Program-made: the position numbers and the translations under genes
In this document: positions 19,943 through 29,142 of the stretch, one piece after another
Numbering within the stretch: the first letter of the stretch is position 1
Layout of the letters: the number at the start of each line of letters is the position of its first letter
Notes under the pieces: model-generated
The model's database searches: none
What the model was told of the DNA's origin: nothing
What the model saw: the letters and a program-made list of their open reading frames with translations, nothing else
DNA from: Thermodesulfobacteriota bacterium
Lineage (GTDB): Bacteria; Desulfobacterota; Anaeroferrophillalia; Anaeroferrophillales; Tharpellaceae
NCBI GenBank assembly: GCA_024763535.1
Contig: JANTFH010000003.1
Span: 1 to 64,000 of the forward strand
Length of the DNA stretch: 64,000 nucleotides
Direction of reading: 5' to 3'

Positions 19943-21415
19943 CTACAATTTCGCGACAAGCTTCTGAAAAGCCAGTTTAAGTTCAGGAGCGTCGTCCCAA
20001 TTGGCCAGCAGGCGCCGATAATCACGTAAGATTGCAACCTTAAATCCGGATTCCGGTCGGGACCAGTTGCGCATGGCATCAAGATCTAAAAGATAGAGTT
20101 CGGCATCACTTCCGCAGAGAAAATTGGTCGCCTTGAAATCTCCATGACTTAAGCCCAGATTACGCAGCCGGATAAGCAGGAGTTCAAATTGACTGAGCCA
20201 CCGGTTGCGTTCCGCGACTGAGATATCGGGCCAGCGCAGATAGTCATCAGCTAAACTGCCGCTGACATACTCACTGATAAAATAAGCCGTTGAACGTAAA
20301 CCGAAAACCCGCTTTTCGAGCATGGCCACCGGTTTCGGGGTCGCGATCCGCCACCAGCGCAGACGCTGGGCCATCCTCCAGGAGACTAAAGCCCGGCTGG
20401 GCCGCAGGCAGCGCCGAAGCGCGTGCGGGAAATTCTTGATATTGTAGCGCTTAACCACCAGATCCCAACCGTCGATATTAATTTTAACCACGGTGGAGCT
20501 GTTGCCGGCTTTAAGGATTTCACCACCGTCCATCAATTCATCCGGAGCGGCTAACCCCTGCTCTAAGGCGCCTCCCTGATAGGAACGATCAAGCAGAGTA
20601 TAAAAATTATTTTGCCGCCGGGCAATGAACGCGGTACAACTGCGCTGTGATTTGGCGACAAACTTATCCACTTTCGAGCGCCGGTGCCCGGCAATCAGCA
20701 ATCTTAAAAGTTTAATATCTCCGGCTTCTATCGACCATCTCCGGCGGTCGCAGTAGCTCTGCCACAGACGCTCCAGATTTTCATCAATACCGGGGTAGGG
20801 CTCAGCCAGAAAAAGAGCTAGATTGGCGAGACTCGGTCGGCGCCCGAGAGCTCTCCCGGCTGCTTTAGTCTTAACCGCGTCGCCATCAATTGTATAGACC
20901 TGATCATGACTGAAGAGAAAATTACTCCAGTGAATATCACGCTGCTGCAACCCGGCCAGATGATGTTCGGCAATCGTTACACACACCTTTTCCAGCAGTT
21001 CCGGAGAAGATCTCTCCCCACCCTGAGCAAACCAGAGATCAACCAGGGTTGCCACCGGCTTAAGTGCGGCAAAGATAATCAACAGCAGAGGCTCATTCGG
21101 AACCCTGCCGGAAAAAAGCAGCTCCGGAGTTCTAATTCCGGCCGCTGCCAGAGCCTTAACTCCATTAAGCTCCCGCTGGTAGTGTCGTCCGGCCTTGTAA
21201 CGGTCAAGGTATAACTTTACGACGACTTCACGGCCCTCCCAAAGGGCCGCACACACCATTCTTTTCCCGGGAATAAGCCGTAGAAGCTCATGACAGACAA
21301 GTTCTCCCGCTCCCGGATACTGAGCTGCAGTAAGCGTGAGCTTAAAAGGAAGAGGCATATCATACTGTGCCTGCCGCAGGGCTGCTGCATTTGCTAACCA
21401 AGTGGAATCAACCAT
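19943..21415 (-). CDS. Tandem two-domain lipopolysaccharide-kinase-like (Kdo/WaaP superfamily) protein
   Basis: Two catalytic-loop motifs in one ORF: GLQQRDIHWSNFL...IDGD and GLSHGDFKATNFL...LLDLD. Confidence 0.75.
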   Translation of the reverse strand: MVDSTWLANAAALRQAQYDMPLPFKLTLTAAQYPGAGELVCHELLRLIPGKRMVCAALWEGREVVVKLYLDRYKAGRHYQRELNGVKALAAAGIRTPELLFSGRVPNEPLLLIIFAALKPVATLVDLWFAQGGERSSPELLEKVCVTIAEHHLAGLQQRDIHWSNFLFSHDQVYTIDGDAVKTKAAGRALGRRPSLANLALFLAEPYPGIDENLERLWQSYCDRRRWSIEAGDIKLLRLLIAGHRRSKVDKFVAKSQRSCTAFIARRQNNFYTLLDRSYQGGALEQGLAAPDELMDGGEILKAGNSSTVVKINIDGWDLVVKRYNIKNFPHALRRCLRPSRALVSWRMAQRLRWWRIATPKPVAMLEKRVFGLRSTAYFISEYVSGSLADDYLRWPDISVAERNRWLSQFELLLIRLRNLGLSHGDFKATNFLCGSDAELYLLDLDAMRNWSRPESGFKVAILRDYRRLLANWDDAPELKLAFQKLVAKL

Positions 21416-21529
21416 AATCTTTTATTCTACTATCAAGATGTCCGCTTTGGCAACCAAAAACAATCTCCGGGTGAATGATGATGAAATTTCTTTTTTTCTC
21501 AAATAAACCTGACCCCTAATAAATCCGGC

Positions 21530-21604
21530 TTTAAAAATAGAAAGGCCGGGTTCACCCGGCAGCCTGCCAATCAATGGCGCAGCCACCGGAACCCGGCTCT
21601 CCAA
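21530..21604 (-). terminator. Long hairpin terminator downstream of the SH3 gene
   Basis: Minus strand GCCGGGTTC...GAACCCGGC with nested GGTGGC/GCTGCC and GCCA/TGGC stems, then CTTTCTATTTTT. Confidence 0.65.
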
Positions 21605-21713
21605 TTTAAAGATTCAACATTCTAACAATCGTACGAATCCGGCCTCCCTTGCCGATTTCACGTTTTAACAGACTTCGATGAACCAATCGCCTGAAATCAC
21701 CAGACCCCTGAGA

Positions 21714-22226
21714 TCACCAGACCAGTGATGCGTAAATCCAACCCTGCGCTCCATCTTCGTGCTCTATTTTAATCCAATGCCCTTTACGTTTGAGCACCTT
21801 CAAAGGTATCTCCCGGTCAACAATAAAGAGAATGTTATTGCTGCTGCCGGGGCCGGATCTGACATTACAGTTATCTTTCAGGCTAATGACGGTCTCGGTT
21901 TTAGAGAGCAATTTTTTATAAAGCCAGCCGGTGTCTCCTTCAAAATCCCGGCCCTGATACCAGTCTCCCTTCTTTTTAATAATCAAAAAAGGGTGATATT
22001 TAGTCACCTGCCAGGCAACTTCAGCGGATTTACTCGGAGCAGAGCGAACATTAGCCGTACCAACTTTTACCGACATCCGCTCCGCCGCCTGCACCGTTCT
22101 GTCCGGCAGCAGAAAAGAGACCATCACCAGCAGTAAAAACAGGAACGCAACTCTTAAAAAAATCTGCTTAAGTTTCTCAGATATAACCGTTTCAAACATC
22201 TTAAAATCCATCCCCAAAATTTTCAA
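21714..22226 (-). CDS. Secreted protein with two bacterial SH3 domains
   Basis: VKVGTANVRSAPSKSAEVAW and LKDNCNVRSGPGSSNNILF SH3_3 signatures. Confidence 0.85.
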   Translation of the reverse strand: MKILGMDFKMFETVISEKLKQIFLRVAFLFLLLVMVSFLLPDRTVQAAERMSVKVGTANVRSAPSKSAEVAWQVTKYHPFLIIKKKGDWYQGRDFEGDTGWLYKKLLSKTETVISLKDNCNVRSGPGSSNNILFIVDREIPLKVLKRKGHWIKIEHEDGAQGWIYASLVW

Positions 22227-22515
22227 ACCCGATATTTCAGACCCATAAAGAAAGCGGGATATTAACCAATAGAGAATCCATAGTCAAGCCTTTTCCGTCA
22301 TTGTCGCTAAAGTTTTAAGACTTGGCTTAAAATATGTTTTTTATTAATAATTATCTTGACATCACCCAAGTAGATATGACACTCACAAACCAAATTCCAA
22401 ACCAAATTCAGGTACTCGGCAAGACCTGTCTTGAGCGGCAGTTGCAGCCTGATGACCAAAAAATATGCCCAATAACTTTTCAACTAAAACATACTATCTA
22501 ATACGGGGGAACAAG

Positions 22516-23325
22516 ATGACTTATGAAACTGTGATTTATGAGTGCCGGGACGGGGTCGGCATCCTCCGTCTGCACCGGCCCGACCGGATGAACGCGGTTA
22601 TCGAACAGCTCTATCTTGACGTCCAGTCGGTCATCAAAGAGGCTACGGCCGATGACAACGTCCGGGCCTTGATCCTTACCGGATCAGTCCGCAAACGTCC
22701 TGAAGGTGACAAACAGGCTTTCTGCGCCGGTGCCGATCTCAAAGAGCATAAAAAAGGCGAACGTTCCCCCTGGCAGAAACGCGAATATATTCTTTTGGCA
22801 CATGAGACTACCCGACAACTCTATTTTTTCCCAAAGCCGGTTATTGTTGCCGTGAACGGTGCCGCCCGTGGAGCCGGCACCGAACTGGCATTAAACGGTG
22901 ATTTCCTGCTGATGGCGGACGATGCCACTATCGCCTTCCCGGAAACCGGACTCGGCACCTTTGTCGGCGGCGGCGTCACCTCCCACTTAAGCAAACTTAT
23001 CGGCCGCCAGCGAGCCAAGGAGCTGGTCTTTACCGGCCGGGTCTTAGACGGCAGGGCCGCAGTGGATATCGGCCTGGCTCTGGGATCATACCCGATTGAC
23101 GAGCTCATGCCGGCGGCTTTGCAGCTGGCCGCGACTATGGCCGAAAAAGCCCCGATTTCAATGAAATTTGCCAAAACCATTCTTAACCAGGCCGAAAGCC
23201 TTGACCTGCAGACCACACTGATGATTGAAGCGGAAGCTATCCTCGCCTGTATGACCACCGAAGACTGGCGGGAAGGAATTGTCGCTTTTGCCGAAAAACG
23301 TAAGCCTAAATATTACGGGAGATAA
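22516..23325 (+). CDS. Enoyl-CoA hydratase/isomerase
   Basis: Crotonase fold: AFCAGADLKEH, NGAARGAGTELALNGDFLLMADDA. Internal start MTYETVIYE preferred. Confidence 0.92.
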   Translation: MTYETVIYECRDGVGILRLHRPDRMNAVIEQLYLDVQSVIKEATADDNVRALILTGSVRKRPEGDKQAFCAGADLKEHKKGERSPWQKREYILLAHETTRQLYFFPKPVIVAVNGAARGAGTELALNGDFLLMADDATIAFPETGLGTFVGGGVTSHLSKLIGRQRAKELVFTGRVLDGRAAVDIGLALGSYPIDELMPAALQLAATMAEKAPISMKFAKTILNQAESLDLQTTLMIEAEAILACMTTEDWREGIVAFAEKRKPKYYGR

Positions 23326-23327
23326 AA

Positions 23328-25466
23328 ATGCTTAGTGACAAGATCTTAAACGCCAATTCAATCGCCGTTGTCGGCGCCTCGAAAACCGTAACCAAACGGG
23401 GCTATCAGGCAATCAGAATTCTCCTGGAAGAAAAATACGAAGGTGCTATTTACGGGGTCAACCCAAAGCTTGAAAGCGTACTTGGAATAAAGTGCTATCC
23501 CACTGTATCGGCGATTGAAGACCCGGTCGACTTGGCCCTGATCACCACCCCCGCCCGAACCCTGCCTACTGTTCTAGAAGACTGCGGCAAAAAAGGGGTG
23601 GCCGGAGCCGTGATTATTGCCGGAGGTTTTGGTGAACTCGGAGCCGAAGGCAAACAACTCGAAAGCGATATGGTTGAAACCGCCCGCCGCTACAATATCC
23701 GACTGATCGGACCCAATACCTCGGGCATGATCAATATGCACAAAAATCTCAACCTGGTCGGTCTAAGGGATGCGCCGAAAGGCGGTATCGCCCTGATTTC
23801 ACAAAGCGGCAACATGGCGTTGACGATGATCACCGAAGCCAAGGTTAAAAGCAAGGTCGGTTTCTCATACTATGTCGGTGTCGGCAACGAGGCCGACATC
23901 AACTTCCATGAATATCTGGAATTTTTTGAGAATGATCCCAACACCAAAGCTATCCTCATGTATGTTGAAGGTATGCGAAAAGGCCGGAAATTCCTCCAGC
24001 AGGCCTATCAGACGACCCGCAAGAAACCAATTGTTCTCTTAAAAAGCGGTCGCTCCTCGACCGGAAAACGCTCGGCCGGGTCACATACCGGTGCTCTGGC
24101 CGGGATGTCCGAAGTCGCCCGAACCGCATTTAAGCGGGCCGGAATCATCGTGGTCGAGAATTCTGACGAGCTGCTGCCCTGCGCTGAAACCCTGGCCAGT
24201 CTGCCGGCCATCAAGAACAACAACGTCGCGATTCTGGCCGACGGCGGCGGCCATGCCACTATCGGAGCCGATGAACTGACCGATCTTAATGTCAACATGC
24301 CGGAGATAAACGGCAAAACCCGGGAGAAACTGCGAGCCATACTTCCCGAAGCCGCGGCCACCGCCAACCCCATCGACGTCGCCGGCGGGGCCGACGATAA
24401 CCCGCAGGTACTGGCTGAGTGCGCCCGGATTCTGCTCCACGATCCGAATATCGGCGGGGTTCTGGTGGTTGGTCTCTTCGGCGGCTACAGCATTCGCTTT
24501 TCGGAGAGCCTGGCCTATGCTGAAGAAGACACCGCCCACCAGTTCGGCAAACTGGTTAAAGAGACCGGTAAACCGATTATCATGCATTCCCTCTACAGTT
24601 TCGCCAAACCGCACTCACTCGACCTGCTACGCTACTACGGCATCCCGGTCTTTGACTCACTCGAACTGGCCTGCAAATCGATCGGGGTCCTGGCCGAATA
24701 TGGTGGTTATCTGCGGGGCTATAAATCCAAAGCCAAATTTGTTTTTGATATGGGAGCCAAAGCCAAAGCCCGGGGCCGGGAAATTATGCACACGGCCCGG
24801 ACTGAAGGCCGCACCGCCCTGCTTGAGAATGAGGCCAAGGAACTTTTAAGCCTGCATGGCGGTATGGTCTGTGTAGACTGTCTGGCTCAATCACCGGAAC
24901 AGGCGGTGGCGATGGCGGCCGGATTTGAAGAGAAGGTGGTTATGAAGATCGTCTCACCCGACATTCTCCATAAAAGCGATGCCGGCGGAGTGCGCTTGAA
25001 CCTTAAGGATCCGGAGGAGGTTCGGCAGGCCTACACCGACATAATCAAGAACGCCAAAACTTTCAATCCTGATGCCGACATTAAAGGAATTCTGGTCTCA
25101 CCCATGGCTAATGAAGGCCTGGAGATCATCATCGGCACCAAGATTGATGACCAGTTCGGACCGGTAATCATGTTCGGCATAGGTGGAATCATGGTTGAGG
25201 TCTTGAAGGATGTAGTTTTCAGAGTGCTGCCGATCACTCCTTATTCGGCCCGGAATATGGTCAACGAAATCAAATCGGTAAAACTTCTGAATGGTTTTCG
25301 CGGCAAGCCGCCGCTTGATCGCAAAGCCATTCAGCGCCTGCTGTTGACCATCTCGGAAATCATCGGCTCCTACCCGGAGATCCATGAGATGGATTTCAAC
25401 CCGGTTCTGGTTTACGAACAGGGCTTGAACGTGGTGGATGCCAGAATTATTCTGAAAGAAGACTGA
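23328..25466 (+). CDS. ADP-forming acyl/acetate-CoA ligase
   Basis: CoA-binding domain SIAVVGASKTVTKRGYQA, ligase domain SGRSSTGKRSAGSHTGALAG, ATP-grasp SPDILHKSDAGGVRLNL. Confidence 0.93.
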   Translation: MLSDKILNANSIAVVGASKTVTKRGYQAIRILLEEKYEGAIYGVNPKLESVLGIKCYPTVSAIEDPVDLALITTPARTLPTVLEDCGKKGVAGAVIIAGGFGELGAEGKQLESDMVETARRYNIRLIGPNTSGMINMHKNLNLVGLRDAPKGGIALISQSGNMALTMITEAKVKSKVGFSYYVGVGNEADINFHEYLEFFENDPNTKAILMYVEGMRKGRKFLQQAYQTTRKKPIVLLKSGRSSTGKRSAGSHTGALAGMSEVARTAFKRAGIIVVENSDELLPCAETLASLPAIKNNNVAILADGGGHATIGADELTDLNVNMPEINGKTREKLRAILPEAAATANPIDVAGGADDNPQVLAECARILLHDPNIGGVLVVGLFGGYSIRFSESLAYAEEDTAHQFGKLVKETGKPIIMHSLYSFAKPHSLDLLRYYGIPVFDSLELACKSIGVLAEYGGYLRGYKSKAKFVFDMGAKAKARGREIMHTARTEGRTALLENEAKELLSLHGGMVCVDCLAQSPEQAVAMAAGFEEKVVMKIVSPDILHKSDAGGVRLNLKDPEEVRQAYTDIIKNAKTFNPDADIKGILVSPMANEGLEIIIGTKIDDQFGPVIMFGIGGIMVEVLKDVVFRVLPITPYSARNMVNEIKSVKLLNGFRGKPPLDRKAIQRLLLTISEIIGSYPEIHEMDFNPVLVYEQGLNVVDARIILKED

Positions 25467-26233
25467 TGCTGATTTTTATTGTCGGTCTGGCTGTCGGTCT
25501 GCTTTCAACCGTAGTCGGTATGGGGGGCGGGATTCTGATGGTTCCGGCCCTGACGGCTCTGGCCGGACTGCCACAGATTGAAGCGATGGCCACCAGTCTC
25601 TCGACCATCGCTTTAATCTCGGCCTGGAATACCTGGCGCTATCACCGCCGGGATCTGGTCCGTTGGAAAATAGTAGTCTGGGTCGCGTTGGCCTCAGGTC
25701 TCTGCGCTGCTGTCGCCGGCGCCATCGCTCCGCATCTGCCGGAAAAGGTTCTGGTTGTTCTCCTGATTCTGGTACTCCTGGCTCTGGCCTGGAAAACCTT
25801 CCGGCTGGGACCGGTAAGCGCCAAAAAAGATGCTGAAAAAACAACCCGTAAAGGCCCGGCTTTAGCGATCGGCTCTCTGGGCGGCCTGATTGCCGGCTTT
25901 ACCGGCATCGGCGGCGGCGGCATCACCACCTCACTGATGCTGGTAAGCGGCATCACCGGCAACCGCACCACCATCCCCACCTCCAACGCCATCATGATCT
26001 TTACCACCACGGCCGGAGCCCTCTCCTTCGCCATGAACGGCAGCTGGGCCTGGCCCCGTCTCGGTCTGATTCACGCCGACTATACCCTGCTTTTAGCCTC
26101 AGGGGCCATTATATCATCTTTTATCGGTGTCCACATAAATCAGATCATCCAGCTGAAAGCCCGCAAGACCATACTGGGTTTTATCCTGCTCTTTATCGCC
26201 CTGCGCCTGATCTATCAGCTGACCGCCGGCTAG
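25466..26233 (+). CDS. TauE/SafE family membrane permease
   Basis: GLLSTVVGMGGGILMVPAL and GFTGIGGGGITTSL repeats; multiple TM segments. Confidence 0.9.
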   Translation: MLIFIVGLAVGLLSTVVGMGGGILMVPALTALAGLPQIEAMATSLSTIALISAWNTWRYHRRDLVRWKIVVWVALASGLCAAVAGAIAPHLPEKVLVVLLILVLLALAWKTFRLGPVSAKKDAEKTTRKGPALAIGSLGGLIAGFTGIGGGGITTSLMLVSGITGNRTTIPTSNAIMIFTTTAGALSFAMNGSWAWPRLGLIHADYTLLLASGAIISSFIGVHINQIIQLKARKTILGFILLFIALRLIYQLTAG

Positions 26234-27699
26234 CCCTTTCGCAGTCTGGTATTCTGCCGTTGCAGTAACTCCATGATCTCGCGAGCGCTCTCTTCACGTA
26301 CGACTTTGCTGTGCCCGGCTTCCCGTTCCCAACCGGCAGCTAAAGTCGCAACGAAACGGGTGATTGAACTCTCGGACAGAGCGATCGGATTATGCGCCCA
26401 GGCAAGCATGCCCTGAACCTGATCGCGGCAGCTTAAATCCATGTTGTATCCATACTGAAAACCTTTGCAGGCCATCAATATCGGGAAATAGCTGTGATCC
26501 CGGTCAGCCTTGGCTTTAAGCCGGAGGAATGAGAACTCAACCACCTCCTTCTTGATCTCACCCCGATCCGAACGATGGGTACGTCGCTGGATAACCCCGC
26601 GCAATTCATTATTAGCCAGGCGCAATTCACACATCTTACCGGCCTTGTTATAACCCAGGTCACCTCCCAAAAGGAGCAGGCAGAGATAATCATCAAGCTC
26701 AGGTTTGATCAGACCGAAAGCAATTTTCTCAAAATTTATATGGAGGCTGTGGGGCCTGATTTCAGAAATAAAATTTATAACTTCGTCAATATAGAGGGCG
26801 ATCAGACCGAGATCCATCGACAACGGCATCGAGAAAGTGCGCGGATAGTCGATACGCACCAGTGAGTACTCGAAAAAGCCGCCCGGATGAGCCCAGAGCC
26901 GCGGCAGAGAGAGGAGTGAACGATTGCGGATATGTGAATCGAGATATCCTCCCAGACGCCAGCTTATATCATCCAGAAAGAAGGCCTCATAATAGTGCAT
27001 ATTATGAAAAAGGGGATCCCTTAAGTCTCCCTTGAAAGGTTGGTCAAAGGTCGCAAAACGGCCCAGATTACTGAACTCCAGTTCGACCCCGGCCGGGGTT
27101 CGGCCGGGACGGCTGAATTGGGCAAAACAATCGGCGGCATATTCCGCCATCACCGAGAAAGGCGGCAGCTCTTTCAGGAGCGAAGCACAAAGCAGGGCGT
27201 AGACATAGAGACTGCGCTGATCATCAGAAATAGCTTCATCAACAAGACGATCAAGCTTTACGTTGTAATCCTCCCGCTGCCGGTTGAACCAGATCATCGC
27301 CGCCAGATTGGGAAGAAAATCGTAATAACAGTTGGCGGGATGCTCCGGCAGCCGGCAGTTTTCTAGACTGCGGCGGATACCCTGTGCCTGCAGGCCGTAA
27401 AAATAGTGTCTGAAGATAAGTTGGAGATAGGGTTTGAGAATTTCACGCCGGTTCCAGATTCGGTGCGAGATCGTAAGCCGCTTGAACTGCTGAGCCGCAG
27501 CGATTTCGACATTCTTACGGAAAGAGTCGGCCGCGGATTTTTTTGCCGCTGAAGGCTGCCTCTTAAAAAAGAGAAAACGGCGCCGGTAGGTAACCCCGAC
27601 AAATTCGCGCAGCAGCAACATACGCTCCGCCACCGTCAGACGGTTATAGAGCGTTTCATAACGGGTCGAACGCAGTTGTCCGGGGAAATAGAGAGCCAC
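26230..27699 (-). CDS. Hypothetical protein with amidoligase/GCS-like sequence features
   Basis: TPAGVELEFSNLGRF resembles the GxExEF motif of amidoligase/GCS-fold enzymes; CELRLANNEL and RTHRSDRGE segments. Confidence 0.6.
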   Translation of the reverse strand: MALYFPGQLRSTRYETLYNRLTVAERMLLLREFVGVTYRRRFLFFKRQPSAAKKSAADSFRKNVEIAAAQQFKRLTISHRIWNRREILKPYLQLIFRHYFYGLQAQGIRRSLENCRLPEHPANCYYDFLPNLAAMIWFNRQREDYNVKLDRLVDEAISDDQRSLYVYALLCASLLKELPPFSVMAEYAADCFAQFSRPGRTPAGVELEFSNLGRFATFDQPFKGDLRDPLFHNMHYYEAFFLDDISWRLGGYLDSHIRNRSLLSLPRLWAHPGGFFEYSLVRIDYPRTFSMPLSMDLGLIALYIDEVINFISEIRPHSLHINFEKIAFGLIKPELDDYLCLLLLGGDLGYNKAGKMCELRLANNELRGVIQRRTHRSDRGEIKKEVVEFSFLRLKAKADRDHSYFPILMACKGFQYGYNMDLSCRDQVQGMLAWAHNPIALSESSITRFVATLAAGWEREAGHSKVVREESAREIMELLQRQNTRLRKG

Positions 27700-27803
27700 G
27701 ATTCCAAAACCAAAAAATTCAGCTTAAAGAACTTGACGGTACCGTAACAATTTATCTGTCCTTGCCGGTACCGGCAGGGGTTGGGACTTCATATTTCAAT
27801 TTT

Positions 27804-29075
27804 TCACTGATGATAAAGTTTTTTCAGAGCCTCTTCGAGGCTGTCGAAGCCAATCTCCGTCTGCTCTTTAGTCTGCATATTCCGGCAGATCGCCGCTCCT
27901 TTTGCCATCTCATCGGGCCCGACAATCAGAGCGTAGCCAACCCCATCCCGGTCGGCCTTTTTGAGCTGACTTTTGAGACTTTTATGCTGAAAGCCCAGGG
28001 TCGCGACCTTAGCCTGCCGGTTCAATTGTACATAGAGCGGAAAAAGCAGACGTAAGGCCTCTTCCGCCAGCGGGATTAAGGCAATAACGGGTGAGGACAA
28101 GGGAAGTTTATCACCGGCCAGCATCATCAGACGCTCAAAACCGATGGCAAAACCGAAGGCCGGAGTCGCCTTGCCGCCGAGTTCCTCAACCAGACGATCA
28201 TAACGACCGCCGGCGGCGACCGCGTTCTGGACCCCAAGCTCTCCGGCCAGAAATTCAAACGTGGTCCGGGTGTAGTAATCCAGCCCGCGCACCAGTCTGG
28301 AATTTATCTGGTAATCGAGTCCGACATCATCCAGCAGACCGCAGAGACTGGAAAAATGCTCCTGACAGTCAGCACACAGGGATTCGTTAATCTGCGGGGC
28401 CGCAACCACCGCCTCCCGACAGGTGGGATTCTTGCAATCTAAAGCCCGGAGCGGATTTTCCCGAAGCCGGCGCCGGCAGTCGGCACAGAGCGAGGCTTCC
28501 CGTTCGATAAGAAAACTTTTAAGCTGCTCCCGGAAAGAGGGACGACAGGCTTCACAACCCAGACTGTTGATCTCCAGTACGACTCCGTCAATCTCCAGAA
28601 TCCGGAAAAACTGGGCCAACATCACCAGAGTTTCTGCATCCTGATAGAAACTCGCCTCGCCGAACACCTCAGCCCCCAGCTGATAAAACTGACGATAACG
28701 CCCCTTCTGCGGCCGTTCATAACGAAACATCGGACCAACGTAATACAGCTTGTTGATTTCGCTGATTTTGCCGAGAGAATATTGGTTAAAGGCCCGGACG
28801 ACCGAGGCCGTTCCCTCGGGCCGCAGGGTCAGTGAACGCTCGGAGCGATCGAGAAAAGTATACATCTCCTTTTCAACAATATCGGTTTCACCACCGATAC
28901 TCCGGGTGAAAAGCTCCGTCGGTTCCAACAGTGCCAGACGTAACTCGGCAAAGCCGTAACCCTCCAACAGGTTACGAAACTGATCCTCAACCCGGCGCCA
29001 GCGAAAACTCTCCGGCGGCAGAATTTCATTGAAACCTTTTACTGTTTTTATCTGATTTTTTTTCATAACTGTCAT
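27804..29075 (-). CDS. hisS: Histidyl-tRNA synthetase
   Basis: TLRPEGTASVVRAF, RYERPQKGRYRQFYQLGAE, LVRGLDYYTRTTFEF, FGFAIGFERL motifs. Confidence 0.97.
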   Translation of the reverse strand: MTVMKKNQIKTVKGFNEILPPESFRWRRVEDQFRNLLEGYGFAELRLALLEPTELFTRSIGGETDIVEKEMYTFLDRSERSLTLRPEGTASVVRAFNQYSLGKISEINKLYYVGPMFRYERPQKGRYRQFYQLGAEVFGEASFYQDAETLVMLAQFFRILEIDGVVLEINSLGCEACRPSFREQLKSFLIEREASLCADCRRRLRENPLRALDCKNPTCREAVVAAPQINESLCADCQEHFSSLCGLLDDVGLDYQINSRLVRGLDYYTRTTFEFLAGELGVQNAVAAGGRYDRLVEELGGKATPAFGFAIGFERLMMLAGDKLPLSSPVIALIPLAEEALRLLFPLYVQLNRQAKVATLGFQHKSLKSQLKKADRDGVGYALIVGPDEMAKGAAICRNMQTKEQTEIGFDSLEEALKKLYHQ

Positions 29076-29142
29076 TTTTTCAGTGCCGGCGGCACTTTAA
29101 TAGATTACCGGATATCCAGAGTTACAATGCTTAAACTGATCA

